A stretch of 64,000 bases of DNA from Heterohyrax brucei (taxonomy: Eukaryota > Chordata > Mammalia > Hyracoidea > Procaviidae): positions 14,478,001-14,542,000 of the forward strand of contig CM053154.1 in NCBI GenBank assembly GCA_028571685.1. Reading direction: 5' to 3'. A program made the position numbers and the translations under genes. The notes beneath the pieces are model-generated. The model searched no databases. It saw only the letters and a program-made list of their open reading frames with translations, and was not told the origin of the DNA. Positions 11,815 to 21,375 of this stretch are shown one piece after another. Position 1 is the stretch's first letter. Each line of letters begins with the position of its first letter.

Positions 11815-12361
11815 AAAGCACCAACAGCCAACAGGGAGCCTGCCCAGCTCTTTGCTGGTATAGCTACAGGTCATCCCAAGTCAAGTCACGTCATCTTCCT
11901 ATGTCACTCCTCTGGCCACAACCCCTCACTACAATAGGAGCTCAGGGGCAGTAACTGTTGGAACCTCTCTCTGACAATGATCCTGGAGGCTCACCCCCGA
12001 GAGACACAGGCCTGTTTATTCCAATTTTCTGCTTTGAGATCTGAAGCTCTCTGTAACCAGGCACCACCCGTGCTTGTTTTGCTCCTCTCTTCTAGCAATC
12101 AGATGGTTAACTTCCCATGGGCTGAAGGTTTGCTTCTGGGTGTAACATCCAGAGCGGTGGAGGGAAGATGTCTCAGAAATTGAGGGTGCTCTTAACCAAT
12201 TCAGAATGAGAAAGGGCTTCCCGGGAGAATAGGGAAAGAAAACGGAGAGCAGAAGGGTGAAGGAGGAGGAAGAGGAGGAGAACGCTGGCTACACACTCAA
12301 GGCTTTCTCTGGGTAATGGGCCATGCCGGAAACGGACAGAGATCTCATTCGTGATCCCCAG
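11815..12361. other. Repeat-free stretch, no gene seen
   Basis: Mixed-composition DNA with a purine-rich ggaggaggaagaggaggag tract near 12260-12280. No exon or repeat is recognised. Confidence 0.5.
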
Positions 12362-12472
12362 CCCCCATGAGCTGGGGAAACTGAGGCTGAGAGAAAGGAA
12401 ATACAGTCACGTCATTGTGAAGTAATGAAGTTACCCAGTTACTAAGCAGCAGAGCTGAGGATCAGATTTATT
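12362..12472 (-). mobile_element. MIR fragment
   Basis: gagctggggaaactgaggct, then gttacccagttactaagcag and cagagctgaggatcagattt, the antisense MIR order. Confidence 0.72.
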
Positions 12473-12534
12473 TGAAGTAACTTCACTTTTATAAAACCAA
12501 ATTCCTCTTGGCTCTGAAGCTGGCAGTGCCTGTC

Positions 12535-12630
12535 GCTCAATCTTCTGAGCTCCGCCCCTTAAACGTGGCCTTCATGGAGCGCATGCGCCCAGCTAGCCGT
12601 CCAGGGGACTGGGTCGCGGGGCAGTTACAG
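12535..12630. promoter_or_regulatory. Small CpG cluster with GC-box and NRF1-like palindrome
   Basis: Within about 90 bp lie ccgcccc (12552-12558), an acgtggc core and the perfect 10-bp palindrome gcgcatgcgc (12579-12588), followed by further CpGs (gccgt, gtcgcgggg). NRF1 and Sp1 sites of this kind occur in CpG promoters. No exon is visible, so promoter activity is an inference. Confidence 0.35.
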
Positions 12631-12744
12631 AGGCCCACTCAGTGGAGCTCATCGAGACTCGGGTTTTGTCTGTGGTCACCTAGCCTCCCTACCCCTGCCA
12701 GCTCCTGAATGCAGAAGTGACAACAGTAAGAAATGATGATAAGC

Positions 12745-12905
12745 CTTTGATTTAATGAGTGTCTGCTGGGTGCCAAGCCCTTGAAGAGTGGACAGACGTT
12801 GGCCCCATTTTACAGATGCAGAAAATGAGGCACACAGAGTTACATAGCTAGGAATCTAGGAAGGCATAGGACTTGGCAGGTCTACGCCAGAGTCTGAGCC
12901 CATAA
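12745..12905 (-). mobile_element. MIR SINE
   Basis: gtctgctgggtgccaagccc, ccccattttacagatgcaga, aaatgaggcacacagagtta and gagtctgagcccataatctc are in antisense MIR order. Confidence 0.8.
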
Positions 12906-12961
12906 TCTCCACCTGACACTGTTTTAGGGGGCAACTATGGAAAGGAAAACCTGCTCCAATG

Positions 12962-12962
<1 letters not shown>

Positions 12963-13028
<66 letters not shown>

Positions 13029-13037
13029 ACACACACA
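12963..13037. repeat. (AC)n microsatellite
   Basis: About 37 dinucleotide units with one at interruption, abutting the tail of the following SINE. Open frames encoding Cys-Val or Thr-His runs here are artefacts. Confidence 0.97.
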
Positions 13038-13039
13038 TT

Positions 13040-13188
13040 TTGTTGCCATCAGGTCAGTTCGGACTCATAGCAATTCTGTAGGACAGAGTAGAACGACCTC
13101 GGAGTTTCCAAGGAATAGCTGGGAGATTCAAACTGTCAACCATTCAGTTAGCAGCCCAGTTCTTAATCACTGTGCCATCGGGATTTTC
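13040..13188 (-). mobile_element. AfroSINE form A
   Basis: gttgccatcaggtcagttcg, gacagagtagaacgacctcg, cagttagcagcccagttctt and the head atcactgtgccatcgggatt. The CA repeat occupies the position of the usual tail run. Confidence 0.9.
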
Positions 13189-13299
13189 CACTTGCAATAA
13201 AAGCACTTGGAATTGTGCCTGTTGCCTGGATGTCACCTTTCTCTGGACGTGGAGTCTGCTAGGTGTGGTGTCCAGGAGCTTAGGCTGCCCAGGGCACAC

Positions 13300-13535
13300 G
13301 CAGCCCCTGGACCCCACTGCAAACCTGCTGCCCTTTGGGACTGAGCTGTGCTGCTGCCTATTCCTGAAACCTTTCCCAGAGCCCCCAGCTGGAATGCCTG
13401 CCTCCTCCTCTGATCCCTCGTACCCCAGTCTGACGCCTGGCGGAGGGCAGGGCCCTGTGGTTTTGACTGCTATGTCCCACTCACTCCCCGGCCCACAGCA
13501 GGCTCAAAGAACTCAATTTTTGCAGTAAACTGAAC
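13300..13535 (+). mobile_element. L2 LINE 3' end
   Basis: ttcctgaaacctttcccaga and cccactcactccccggccca, then cagcaggctcaaagaactca are compatible with an L2 3' UTR. It is diverged, so the assignment is moderate. Confidence 0.5.
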
Positions 13536-13689
13536 CAGAAGAGAGATCGAGGAATCCGGTTCAGAGAATTACCCAGTCCAGGATGATGTCAGCGGGGACC
13601 CAGCACACCAGGACATTGTTTGTTAATACTCTATACCTTAGGTCCTAGGCTGGGTGCTTCTTCCTGAGGGCTTGTCACTACTTGGTGCA

Positions 13690-13870
13690 GGCTCAAAGCT
13701 AGACTTAAACTCTGCTCTGTCCCTTTCTGGCTCGTTGGCGTTGGGAAGGCCACTTACCTGCTGCTTCTCAGTTTCCTCATCTGCAAACAATTATTATATC
13801 AGAGGTGCCATGGGAACCACGTAAGGCAATGCAGAAACAGCCAGAACAGTGCGTGGCCCCTGGGAGTCTG
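13690..13870 (+). mobile_element. MIR SINE
   Basis: ctctgtccctttctggctcg, gggaaggccacttacctgct, gtttcctcatctgcaaacaa and ccagaacagtgcgtggcccc follow MIR order. Confidence 0.8.
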
Positions 13871-14315
13871 CTGTGAGTATTGGCGTGTGGAGCCCCACCA
13901 GCCACTTTTTTTTCCCAAGAAAACACAATGAGCTTGGAACCCCTGCATCAGAGAACTTGACCTGACATGTGCAGTGTCCTCTGCTTGCCTGATGTCCTCA
14001 TGGCAATGACTGTCACCACCTTGCCAGCTCACAAGCCCTGTATTGTTCAGACTGAGGCCCCAGACCAGCAGTGATGGCTACCCTCGTCAAGAAAGCTGTG
14101 GGAGCTGGGCCCTGGGGTGGCCACTGAGGGACACAACTGTGGGATCAGCTCTGGGGAAATTCCCAAGAGTGAATTTGTGGCTGATGTTTTTGTGTTTGAA
14201 ATCAGGGCTAAATGGCCAACCAGACTAGAGTGAGGGGGAAAGAGAAGGCTGAGCTTTGTTCCTGGATGGCTTTTGATGCTGTCTCCAATAACTTCATTGG
14301 TTAATGTCAGATACT
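13871..14315. other. Repeat-free stretch, no gene seen
   Basis: No recognised family. Open frames on both strands are under 80 codons and carry no motif. Confidence 0.45.
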
Positions 14316-14960
14316 TTAGGTAAGCAACATTGTGATAAACAGAGAAAATACTGAAGTTGTGGAGGGTTTCATTTTACTTGGACCTGTAATCAATGTTCAC
14401 AGAAGTAGCAGTGAAGAAATCAAAAGACACATTGCATCAGCAAATCTGCTGCAAGGGACCTCTTTAAAATTTTAAAGAGCTAACAGGTCAATTTGAGGAC
14501 AAAAGTGTAGCTGTCCCGAACAGTGGTATTTTCAGTCACATCATATGCATGTAAAAGCTGGACAATGAATAAGGAAGGCCAAAGAAAAACTGGTGTATTT
14601 GAATTCTGATGCTGGCAAAGAATATTGGATACACCGTGGACTGTCAGAAGAATGAAAAAATCTGTCTTGAAACAAGTACAGCCAGAAGGAAGGATAGTGA
14701 GACTTTAGCTCACTTTCTTCTCACATATCATCCATAGGGATCAATATGTGGAGAAGGGCATCATGCTTGGTAAAGCAGAGGGTCAGCAAAAGAGAGGAAG
14801 ACCCTTAATGAGATATAATGACTCAGTGGCTCCACCAATGGGCTGAAACACCGCGACAATTGGGAGGATGGTGCAGGATCGGACAATGTTCCATTCTGTG
14901 TTACCCGTAAGGTCACCGGGAGCCAGAACCAGCGTGAGGATACCTAAACAGCAACTACCA
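14316..14960 (+). mobile_element. RTE/BovB-clade LINE, C-terminal part, decayed
   Basis: The translation VINRENTEVVEGFILLGPV, then HRSSSEEIKRH, matches the reverse-transcriptase C-terminal region of BovB/RTE LINEs and aligns with the better copy at 27.2 kb. Downstream, cttggtaaagcagagggtca and a diverged shared tail (ggtcaccgggagccagaacc) follow. It is 5'-truncated with several stops and frame losses. Confidence 0.85.
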
Positions 14961-15224
14961 CCACAAGGAAGCATTTCCCACACCAGGGGCAGACAAAGCC
15001 GAGTCAGCAATTCATGCAGAAAGATGGGAGTGACATCACAGAGGCTGTCAGGGGTGTAGGGGACAAGACTTCAGTGACAGCTTCCAGGAAGAGGGTGCCT
15101 TTGAGGTTACAGCAGCTCCTTTTTTGCCCAGCTTTGTTGAAAGACTCACTCAGAAAGGGGATTCAAGAGGGAGTGCCAACCCCTTGATTGTCCTAGCAGC
15201 CTGGCTACAGGGTTTTGCCTGGGG

Positions 15225-15345
15225 GTTCAGAGCCAGATACACTATGTTGAAAATCCCTGTGCCACTGTAACTAGGTCTGTGTCCTCGAGTAAACTCCTTG
15301 CTTCTCTGAGCCTCTCAGTGCCACCATTTATAAACTCAAGGCCAA
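15225..15345 (+). mobile_element. Possible MIR fragment
   Basis: ctaggtctgtgtcctcgagt, aaactccttgcttctctgag and cctctcagtgccaccattta resemble a diverged MIR core. Confidence 0.5.
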
Positions 15346-16081
15346 GTCAACACCTACATCCCACCACTGGAGAGCATGTCGGTGATGTACTGACAGCAAA
15401 TGCACCATGAGACCCAGGTGTTGTTATCTAGAGTAACAAGCTGGCATGGAAGACCCTGAAGAGATGAAGTGTGACCCAAACAGGGGACTTCCACCATTAA
15501 CCAGTGTGACACACCAAACCAGCTGAGTTCCTAGAGGTGAAATGTAGCTGAAAAGGCTGGAAGAGCCTTGCCCCTTCAGCGGTGTGGAAGAGGAAGGCTT
15601 GCAGAGGCCAGCTTGAGATGACAGAGTGGGTTAGAAGCTGAAGAGGGGCCAGAGCATGAAGCTTAGAAAGAATATTGGAGTGCAGTGGGGGGAAGCGTGG
15701 TGCGTGGAGACAGAAGAGGATGGATGAAGTGTGATAAGAAGATTATGGGCTGCTGAGAGCTGGAGTGGACAGTGAGGAGGGAGCCAGTGTTGAAGGAGAG
15801 GGTAAGAATTTTGCTGTGATAACCAGATGGATCCGAGGTAATGAAGTGCAAAGGAGAGAACAGATATGTCGGGTACCGGAGAGGGAAATCCAGGCAGCAC
15901 TGCCAGTATAGCCAAACCGAGGGGCTGGAGATCCAGAGTAAGATGTCCTGCAAAGATGCTGTGTGTGCATGGATATTACATGTACATAACAGTTCTGATC
16001 ACTTATGGGGCCCCAGGCTTATACACTCAGGAGTGTAAGAACATGTGCTTTGTATATAACACATATCAGAGATAATAATAA
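15346..16081. other. Repeat-free, purine-rich stretch
   Basis: The part at 15600-15900 is strongly A/G-biased on the plus strand, so its minus-strand frames are rich in Ser, Pro and Leu (up to 96 codons) without a domain. No gene is called. Confidence 0.45.
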
Positions 16082-16250
16082 GATCCAAAAACCAAACCCA
16101 CTGCCTTCGAGTCAGTTCTGACTCATAGAAACCTGATAGGTTAGAGTAGAACTGATCCTTAGAGCTTCCAGGGAGCACCCAGCAGATCTGAACCGCTGAC
16201 CTTTTGATTAGCAACCGTAGCACTTAACCACTACACTAGCACGGTTTCCA
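16082..16250 (-). mobile_element. AfroSINE form A
   Basis: aaaaaccaaacccactgcct, cgagtcagttctgactcata, cttttgattagcaaccgtag and the head ccactacactagcacggttt. Short ataata repeats on both sides suggest the target site. Confidence 0.93.
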
Positions 16251-16254
16251 ATAA

Positions 16255-16505
16255 TAGCATGATGGCAGCAATATTAACTATCATTACTTACCCCTCTGGT
16301 GTTACCTGCTCTGCTGTGAGCCTTACTGGGGTATCTCAGCTCATCTTCACATCTTTCCAGTAGAGTTGACAATGTTATGGTCCCCACTTTACAAATAGGA
16401 ATATAGGCTCAGAGGGGTTAAGCCTCTTGCTCAAAGTCACACAGCAGTAAGAGGCAGTGCCAGAATTCAAGGCTCCATCTGTCCAACTCAGAAGTTGGCT
16501 GTGTC
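16255..16505 (-). mobile_element. MIR SINE
   Basis: ggtccccactttacaaatag, gctcagaggggttaagcctc, gctcaaagtcacacagcagt and gccagaattcaaggctccat are in antisense MIR order. Confidence 0.85.
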
Positions 16506-16839
16506 TAGCAAACATCCCAGGTGACGAGCATTTAGCCAGGAAAGCAAACTCCTCTCTTTAGTTCATATTCCCTGGAAATTAATTTCTTCATTGGGAAGTA
16601 CATAGAGCCACTGAAGCAATGAAGCAAGCAGGCTGGTGAGGCTGTTGCATGCTAAGAGCACTGTACCCACAGAACTTTCCACAGACAAGGGCAGTGGTTC
16701 TGTCCACAGTAGCTCTTTTTCATCAGTAAAAGTTGAAGCCACCAATCACTTTTCAGGCTGGCATCTGCCTGCCTTGGGTGACTACTGGCATTATTATTTG
16801 AAATGCCAATCAATTTATACCTGTTAAGTATTAGGGGAG
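16506..16839. other. Repeat-free stretch, no gene seen
   Basis: No family or exon recognised. The right end contains the left target-site copy of the next SINE. Confidence 0.5.
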
Positions 16840-16992
16840 GAAACCCTGGTGATGTAGTGGCTTAAGTGCTACATCTGCTAACCAAAAGGTCAGCAGTTCA
16901 AATCCGCCAGGTGCTCCTTGGAAACTCCTTGGGGGTGGTTCTACTCTGACCTCTAGGGTCGCTATGAGTCAGAAATGACCTGATGGCAGTGG
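16840..16992 (+). mobile_element. AfroSINE form A, complete, with 17-bp target duplication
   Basis: aaaccctggtgatgtagtgg, caaaaggtcagcagttcaaa and gtcgctatgagtcagaaatg. Flanks gttaagtattaggggag (16823-16839) and gttaagtattacgggag (16993-17009) differ at one base, so both boundaries are firm. Confidence 0.95.
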
Positions 16993-17127
16993 GTTAAGTA
17001 TTACGGGAGCGTGTGGTTTAGCGACACAATGCTGCTTTTTCTGAAATGGCATCAAAGGAGGTCTTTACAGAGTTGATTGTGCTGTGCTCTGTGGGCTGGA
17101 CAAAGAGCCAATTCTAAAGCAAATATT

Positions 17128-17365
17128 GTTAGGTGTCGTCAAGTTGGTTCCAACTTACAGTGACCATATGCGCAACAGAACAAGATACTGCCCAGCCTTT
17201 GTGTCAGTTGAGCTCGGTGAGGGTCTTCCTCTTTTTCGCTGAACTTCTTCTTTTCCAAGCATGATGTCCTTCAGGAACCAAGTCCTCCTGATAACATATC
17301 CAAAGTGAGATGCACTCTCGTCATCGTTGCTTCTAAGGGCATTCTGGTTGTACCTCTTCCCTCAA
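17128..17365 (-). mobile_element. RTE/BovB-clade LINE 3' end, antisense
   Basis: ttgttaggtgtcgtcaagtt, cgcaacagaacaagatactg, gagggtcttcctctttttcg and catgatgtccttcaggaacc are the antisense of the RTE 3' end. The sense equivalents occur at 27.8-27.9 kb. Confidence 0.85.
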
Positions 17366-17398
17366 CCGGGTGTTAGGTAACAGAGTTGGCAGGTGGTT

Positions 17399-17580
17399 TC
17401 AAGGGCAGCGGTCACAGACTTCTCTGAGTAAGTAGAGTGTTCTTGCCTCACAGCCTTTGCTCATCTCATTCTGACTCCTGGAACTCCTCCTCTCATTACA
17501 GCCTCCACCACAGTGATATTGCCTACTTTTTCTGGTCAGCTCCAAGGTCACTTCTCCCAAGAAGCTTTGCCTGTTTGAAG
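17399..17580 (-). repeat. Left arm of a ~175-bp inverted duplication
   Basis: The reverse complement closely matches 18790-18964. Shared blocks include gagctgaccagaaaaagtag and ctacttactcagagaagtct. Translated in parallel both give ELTRKSRQYHCGGGCNE, which shows the alignment and is not evidence of a gene. Flanks beyond the arms do not match. The unit resembles a widespread old repeat (agcttcttgg..., gagatgagcaaagg), family not named. Confidence 0.8.
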
Positions 17581-17589
17581 CCACCTCAG

Positions 17590-17874
17590 AAAATCACAGC
17601 TTTTCTACCCTAAGTCAAATCTTCTGACTGTCCCTGCTGGGGGTGGCATTTTCTTTCACAGTCTCTGACTTGAATCTCCAGTGCTGTCTAGCCAATGACA
17701 AGTCATTGGACCAAGTTCATGCTTGTTTCTCTGGGTCAGAGGTGAGTCATGGAAGAGGATGTGTCATCCCGTGCCAAAGGGCTGGATCCCATATTCATAA
17801 TGACTGTGAATGTTATTATGTCACATGTTTGGCTTGAGCTCACTGTTCATTCCACAGGGGTTATCTCTGTGAAT
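17590..17874. other. Repeat-free spacer
   Basis: No gene or repeat recognised between the left inverted arm and the MaLR LTR. Confidence 0.5.
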
Positions 17875-18249
17875 GACTAAATCGTGCCCCCTCAAAGACA
17901 TGGTAAAGTCCTAACTGCAGTCCCCATGTGTATGCCCCTCTTTGGAAATTGAGTCTTTGAAGGTATTACCGAAGAGTGTGAGATCATGCTGGGTCCTTAC
18001 CCATCTGGGTAATGTCCTTCTCAAAGAGAAGACTATTCTGTGACATAGGAGCTCTGTTGTACCTGCAAGTCAAGGGGCAGGTGGGACCATCTCAAGCAGA
18101 GTGCCTAGAGAGGACCCTCCCCTGGAACTTTTGGAGATACCGTGGCCCTGTCAACACCCCAAATTTGGACTCGTAAGCCACCAGGACTGTGAGACAATTA
18201 AATTCCATTCTTGTAAATCACCCAGTTAGTGGTACTTTCTCACAGCAAG
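17875..18249 (+). mobile_element. MLT1-type solo LTR (ERVL-MaLR fossil)
   Basis: tcgtgccccctcaaagacat, gtaaagtcctaactgcagtc, ggactgtgagacaattaaa-type segment and cacccagttagtggtacttt match MaLR/MLT1 LTRs from start to end. No internal region is attached. The divergence fits an old eutherian insertion. It lies between the two inverted arms. Confidence 0.82.
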
Positions 18250-18789
18250 GTCAGGAAGTGACTCAATCTTGTCCTGGACTCCTATCCCATTTTACAGATG
18301 TGGGGTTGGTTGCATCTTGTAGCTTGTACCCATCTCCTCTGAGCAATGGGGACAGAGGGAATGATTAACGTTTGGTAGAGCTTCTCTGGGGCTTGAAACA
18401 TGGGCTTTGGGGAAACCAGGCTCATGGAGAGATAGTCAGCATAAGAAAGGCTCCTTACAGAGTTGAGCATGGACTCAACAGGTAATAAATGACACACATG
18501 GGAGTAGTATCATTACAGTTTGTTTCCTGATAGTGATTTTGGTCAGTTGTTGATCATCATTATGTATTAACCTCATGTCTTTTGATTAATGATGTATAGT
18601 ATTTTGATTTTGCTGTTACATTCAAGGAACAAGGGCGGTGGATGCAAAGAGAAGACACAGGGTATGTCCTAAAGGCCATGTCTGATAAATACAATAGATT
18701 GACAAATAGTTTAAAACAAAGTATTGGGAACATTAGAGACTGGAGCTGGGCTTCATGGGCTGGAAAGACTATTTCTACACCAGGCAGCC
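18250..18789. other. Repeat-free stretch, no gene seen
   Basis: Mixed sequence with AT-rich part at 18510-18610. No recognised family. Confidence 0.45.
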
Positions 18790-18964
18790 AGGGAAAGCTT
18801 CTTGGAAGAATTGAGCTTTGAGCTGACCAGAAAAAGTAGGCAATATCACTGTGGTGGTGGCTGTAATGAGAAGAGGAATTCCAGAAATCGGAGTGAGATG
18901 AGCAAAGGCCCTGAAGCAGGAACTCCCTACTTACTCAGAGAAGTCTGTGAACTCTGCCCTTGAA
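18790..18964 (+). repeat. Right arm of the ~175-bp inverted duplication
   Basis: Inverted counterpart of 17399-17580, with long identical blocks and scattered substitutions throughout. An open frame of 79 codons runs through it, but the homologous frame in the left arm has different ends and no domain is recognised. Confidence 0.8.
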
Positions 18965-19029
18965 TGACTGTTTCTAGACTTGTTCTGCTTTTTTCATATG
19001 GACTTTTCTCAGCACTGGCTTCTGGTATA

Positions 19030-19385
19030 ATCATGTGTTAGTCAGGATGGGCTAATTGCCTTTTAAAAAATCAACCTAAAAAATCTCAGGTCCTTAATAC
19101 AGCTAGGTTTTATTTGTTGCTCATGTCAAAGTCCATAGGAGAGGGGTTGTGCTCCACACAGTCACTCAAGGATCAAACTCCTTCTGTCTGGTGGCTGCAT
19201 CATCCCCCTGCTCCCAGAGTTCCATATGGATTCTGCGTCTGAATGACAGAGGAAGGAAAAGACCACATGGAATCTGCACAGGTGGCTTTAGGGGCAAGGC
19301 TTGCAAGGGGCTACTACATTTCCACTGACATTCTAGTGGCCAAAACTCAGTCACATGACCTCCCCTAGCTGCCATGGAGAAGGAT
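19030..19385. mobile_element. Old interspersed repeat, family not resolved
   Basis: tgttagtcaggatgggctaa, aggttttatttgttgctcat, ctccttctgtctggtggctg and ggccaaaactcagtcacatg are phrases of a common old mammalian repeat. I cannot name the family; an LTR-type fossil or a DNA element are both possible. Confidence 0.45.
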
Positions 19386-19848
19386 AAATATAATCTTCCT
19401 ATGTACCCAAAAGGGATATCAAACAGACCTCATGAACACATCTTATTGTCTTTGGCACTATTGTCTAGATCTCTAGGTTTATTGGAACCAGCAAGAAACT
19501 TGGAGATGAGAATAATAAATCCTTAAGTTCAGTTAAGTTATCCTCTGGAGTTTACAAAGTGTCTTTGCTACAACATTTTGTTTTACCCTCATGCTAAGAC
19601 AGCAAATCCCTGTCAAAGGTCATGGGATGTCTTGCACCTCTACTATACATGAGCCTTGAGTAGACTCTGAGTAACAGACATCATTTCACCTAAGAAGCGT
19701 AGACAGGGCAGGTGTTAGTAGTCCAGTTAATCACCAAGATAGCTGAACCAGATGTTAACACCAGGTCTCAGGATTCTTTTTCTGTATTGATCCAATCCCA
19801 TCCATTCTGTTGAGGAAAGAGACCTCTCTACCGTGGTCTCTGCCATGG
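19386..19848. other. Unassigned stretch, possible weak MIR
   Basis: ggagtttacaaagtgtcttt and catgctaagacagcaaatcc hint at an antisense MIR near 19530-19620, too diverged to call. No gene seen. Confidence 0.35.
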
Positions 19849-20068
19849 AGCAGTGAGTCTCAGCTGAGGACAGTTTTGCCTACCCTCGCACGGGACATTT
19901 GACAAGATCTAGGTATATTTTTCATCATCACAACTATCAAGGGGTATGCTCCTATTGTCTGGTGGGCAGAGGCCAGGATGTTGCCAAATAACCTACAATA
20001 CATAAGGCAGTTCCAATAACAAGGAAGGACATAATCCATGATGTCAGTAGTGCCAAGGCTGAGACCCT
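19849..20068 (+). mobile_element. MER20 (hAT-Charlie DNA transposon, non-autonomous)
   Basis: cagtgagtctcagctgagga, gggacatttgacaagatcta, catcacaactatcaaggggt, ggtgggcagaggccaggatg and cagtagtgccaaggctgaga reproduce the MER20 order almost end to end. Confidence 0.85.
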
Positions 20069-20570
20069 ACCTCAAAGATCATTAGAGACAGCATAAGATA
20101 CCAGGAACTTATGGATGGTTCACTTTCCAACTGATTTTTCAAAGAAGAGGAAAGACTAAAATACCACCAGTCAAAGTGGAGCTAGGAAAGGGTAGAGAAG
20201 CCATGTCCAGAGCCTGTAACTACTAGGACCCATCACAGCCTGGCTGTTGTAACAGAAGCTGTCAGCAGCTGCCACCAAAACTCTGTCAAACGCCCATGTA
20301 CCAGGATTATAATCCCTATTGCCAAACCAAACATGTTAGCAAGCAAATCAGAACTCCTTGACAGTGTACATCCATGACCACAAGGAGTGCTAAAATACAG
20401 TGGGCAGCACGCAACAGAAAGATTGACAGGTGCACGCACGTGCTCTGGAAAGACACAGAAATAAGCATGGGAGGACAAGACAAGTTGCTCAGGATTGTCG
20501 TTTCTGAAGAGGTTGTACTTTTTGGTGGCCATGTGCTTTCCTGACTTTCTTAACATTTCTAAAATAAGTC
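20069..20570. other. Repeat-free stretch, no gene seen
   Basis: A minus-strand frame of 107 codons (20233-20556) has no recognisable domain. Short CpG motifs (gcacgcacgtgc) occur near 20433. Confidence 0.45.
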
Positions 20571-21035
20571 TGTGTTTTTTAAAACTTTTTCTTTTGATGT
20601 AATTTCAAGCCTACAGTAAAGTTGGAAAAAATAATACAAGAAAGTCCTATAAACTCCGCCCAGATTTGCCAGTTGACTACATCAGTCCGCTTGACTCCTT
20701 TGCTCCTCGGTGGTTCTCTCTCCCTCTCGTTTTCACTCTGCTTCCTCCTCCCTTCGCCTGAGAGTAAGGGAGAGCCCTCATACCTCCTTACTTACAAATA
20801 GATGAGCAATCAAGGAAACACAGCATCGGTAGCCCCCTTGAACCTGGAACAGTTTCGTAGCTGACTTTCGTGTTCCTTGACTTTGACTTTTTGAAGACTA
20901 TACGCTCATTAAGTTGCGGGATGTCTGTCTACATAGACTTGTCTGATGTTTCCTCAGGATTAGACTTAAACTAGGCGTTTAGGGAGGAGCACCACATAAG
21001 TGGGGTTGTGTACTTCTAAGCTTCTACCGTGTTTT
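20571..21035 (-). mobile_element. Old L1 3' UTR, antisense
   Basis: gatgtaatttcaagcctaca, agtaaagttggaaaaaataa, gtctgatgtttcctcaggat and gagcaccacataagtggggt match the same L1M-type 3' UTR seen at 6.2-6.7 kb. Confidence 0.78.
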
Positions 21036-21375
21036 TTAATAAAAATAAAGTGAAAAAGAAATTGCAGAATCTGTGAACAGAGTCCGTCTCCCCCTTGGGC
21101 CCCCTTCCCATCTCCATCAAAGACAGGAACCATGGTCATGTCTTACTCATCTTGGCAGCCTTTGCAGAAGACAGTATTACTTTTCTCCACTCTACCCAAC
21201 CCCTGCATCTCATCCCGCTGACTTGGCAATCATTTCAAGAACAACTACTATGCACTCATTTTTAATGTCTCCCTTTCCTTTTCTTTATCGGCCAAACCTT
21301 TCTGCAGCTTACTCTCTCTGCTAAGGCTGGGCCTGGGCTGGGCCTCCAGTAGCAATAAAGGATTTGCTGAATTGA
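21036..21375. other. Pyrimidine-rich stretch, possible L2 trace
   Basis: aaagacaggaaccatggtca and gcctccagtagcaataaagg hint at an L2 3' end, but the match is weak. No gene seen. Confidence 0.35.

Noticed and set aside
12856-13200. Cys-Val and Thr-His repeat peptides
   Set aside because: Products of translating the (AC)n microsatellite.
18724-18963. 79-codon frame conserved with a minus-strand frame at 17399-17584
   Set aside because: Similarity is explained by the DNA-level inverted duplication, and the shared peptide has no known domain.
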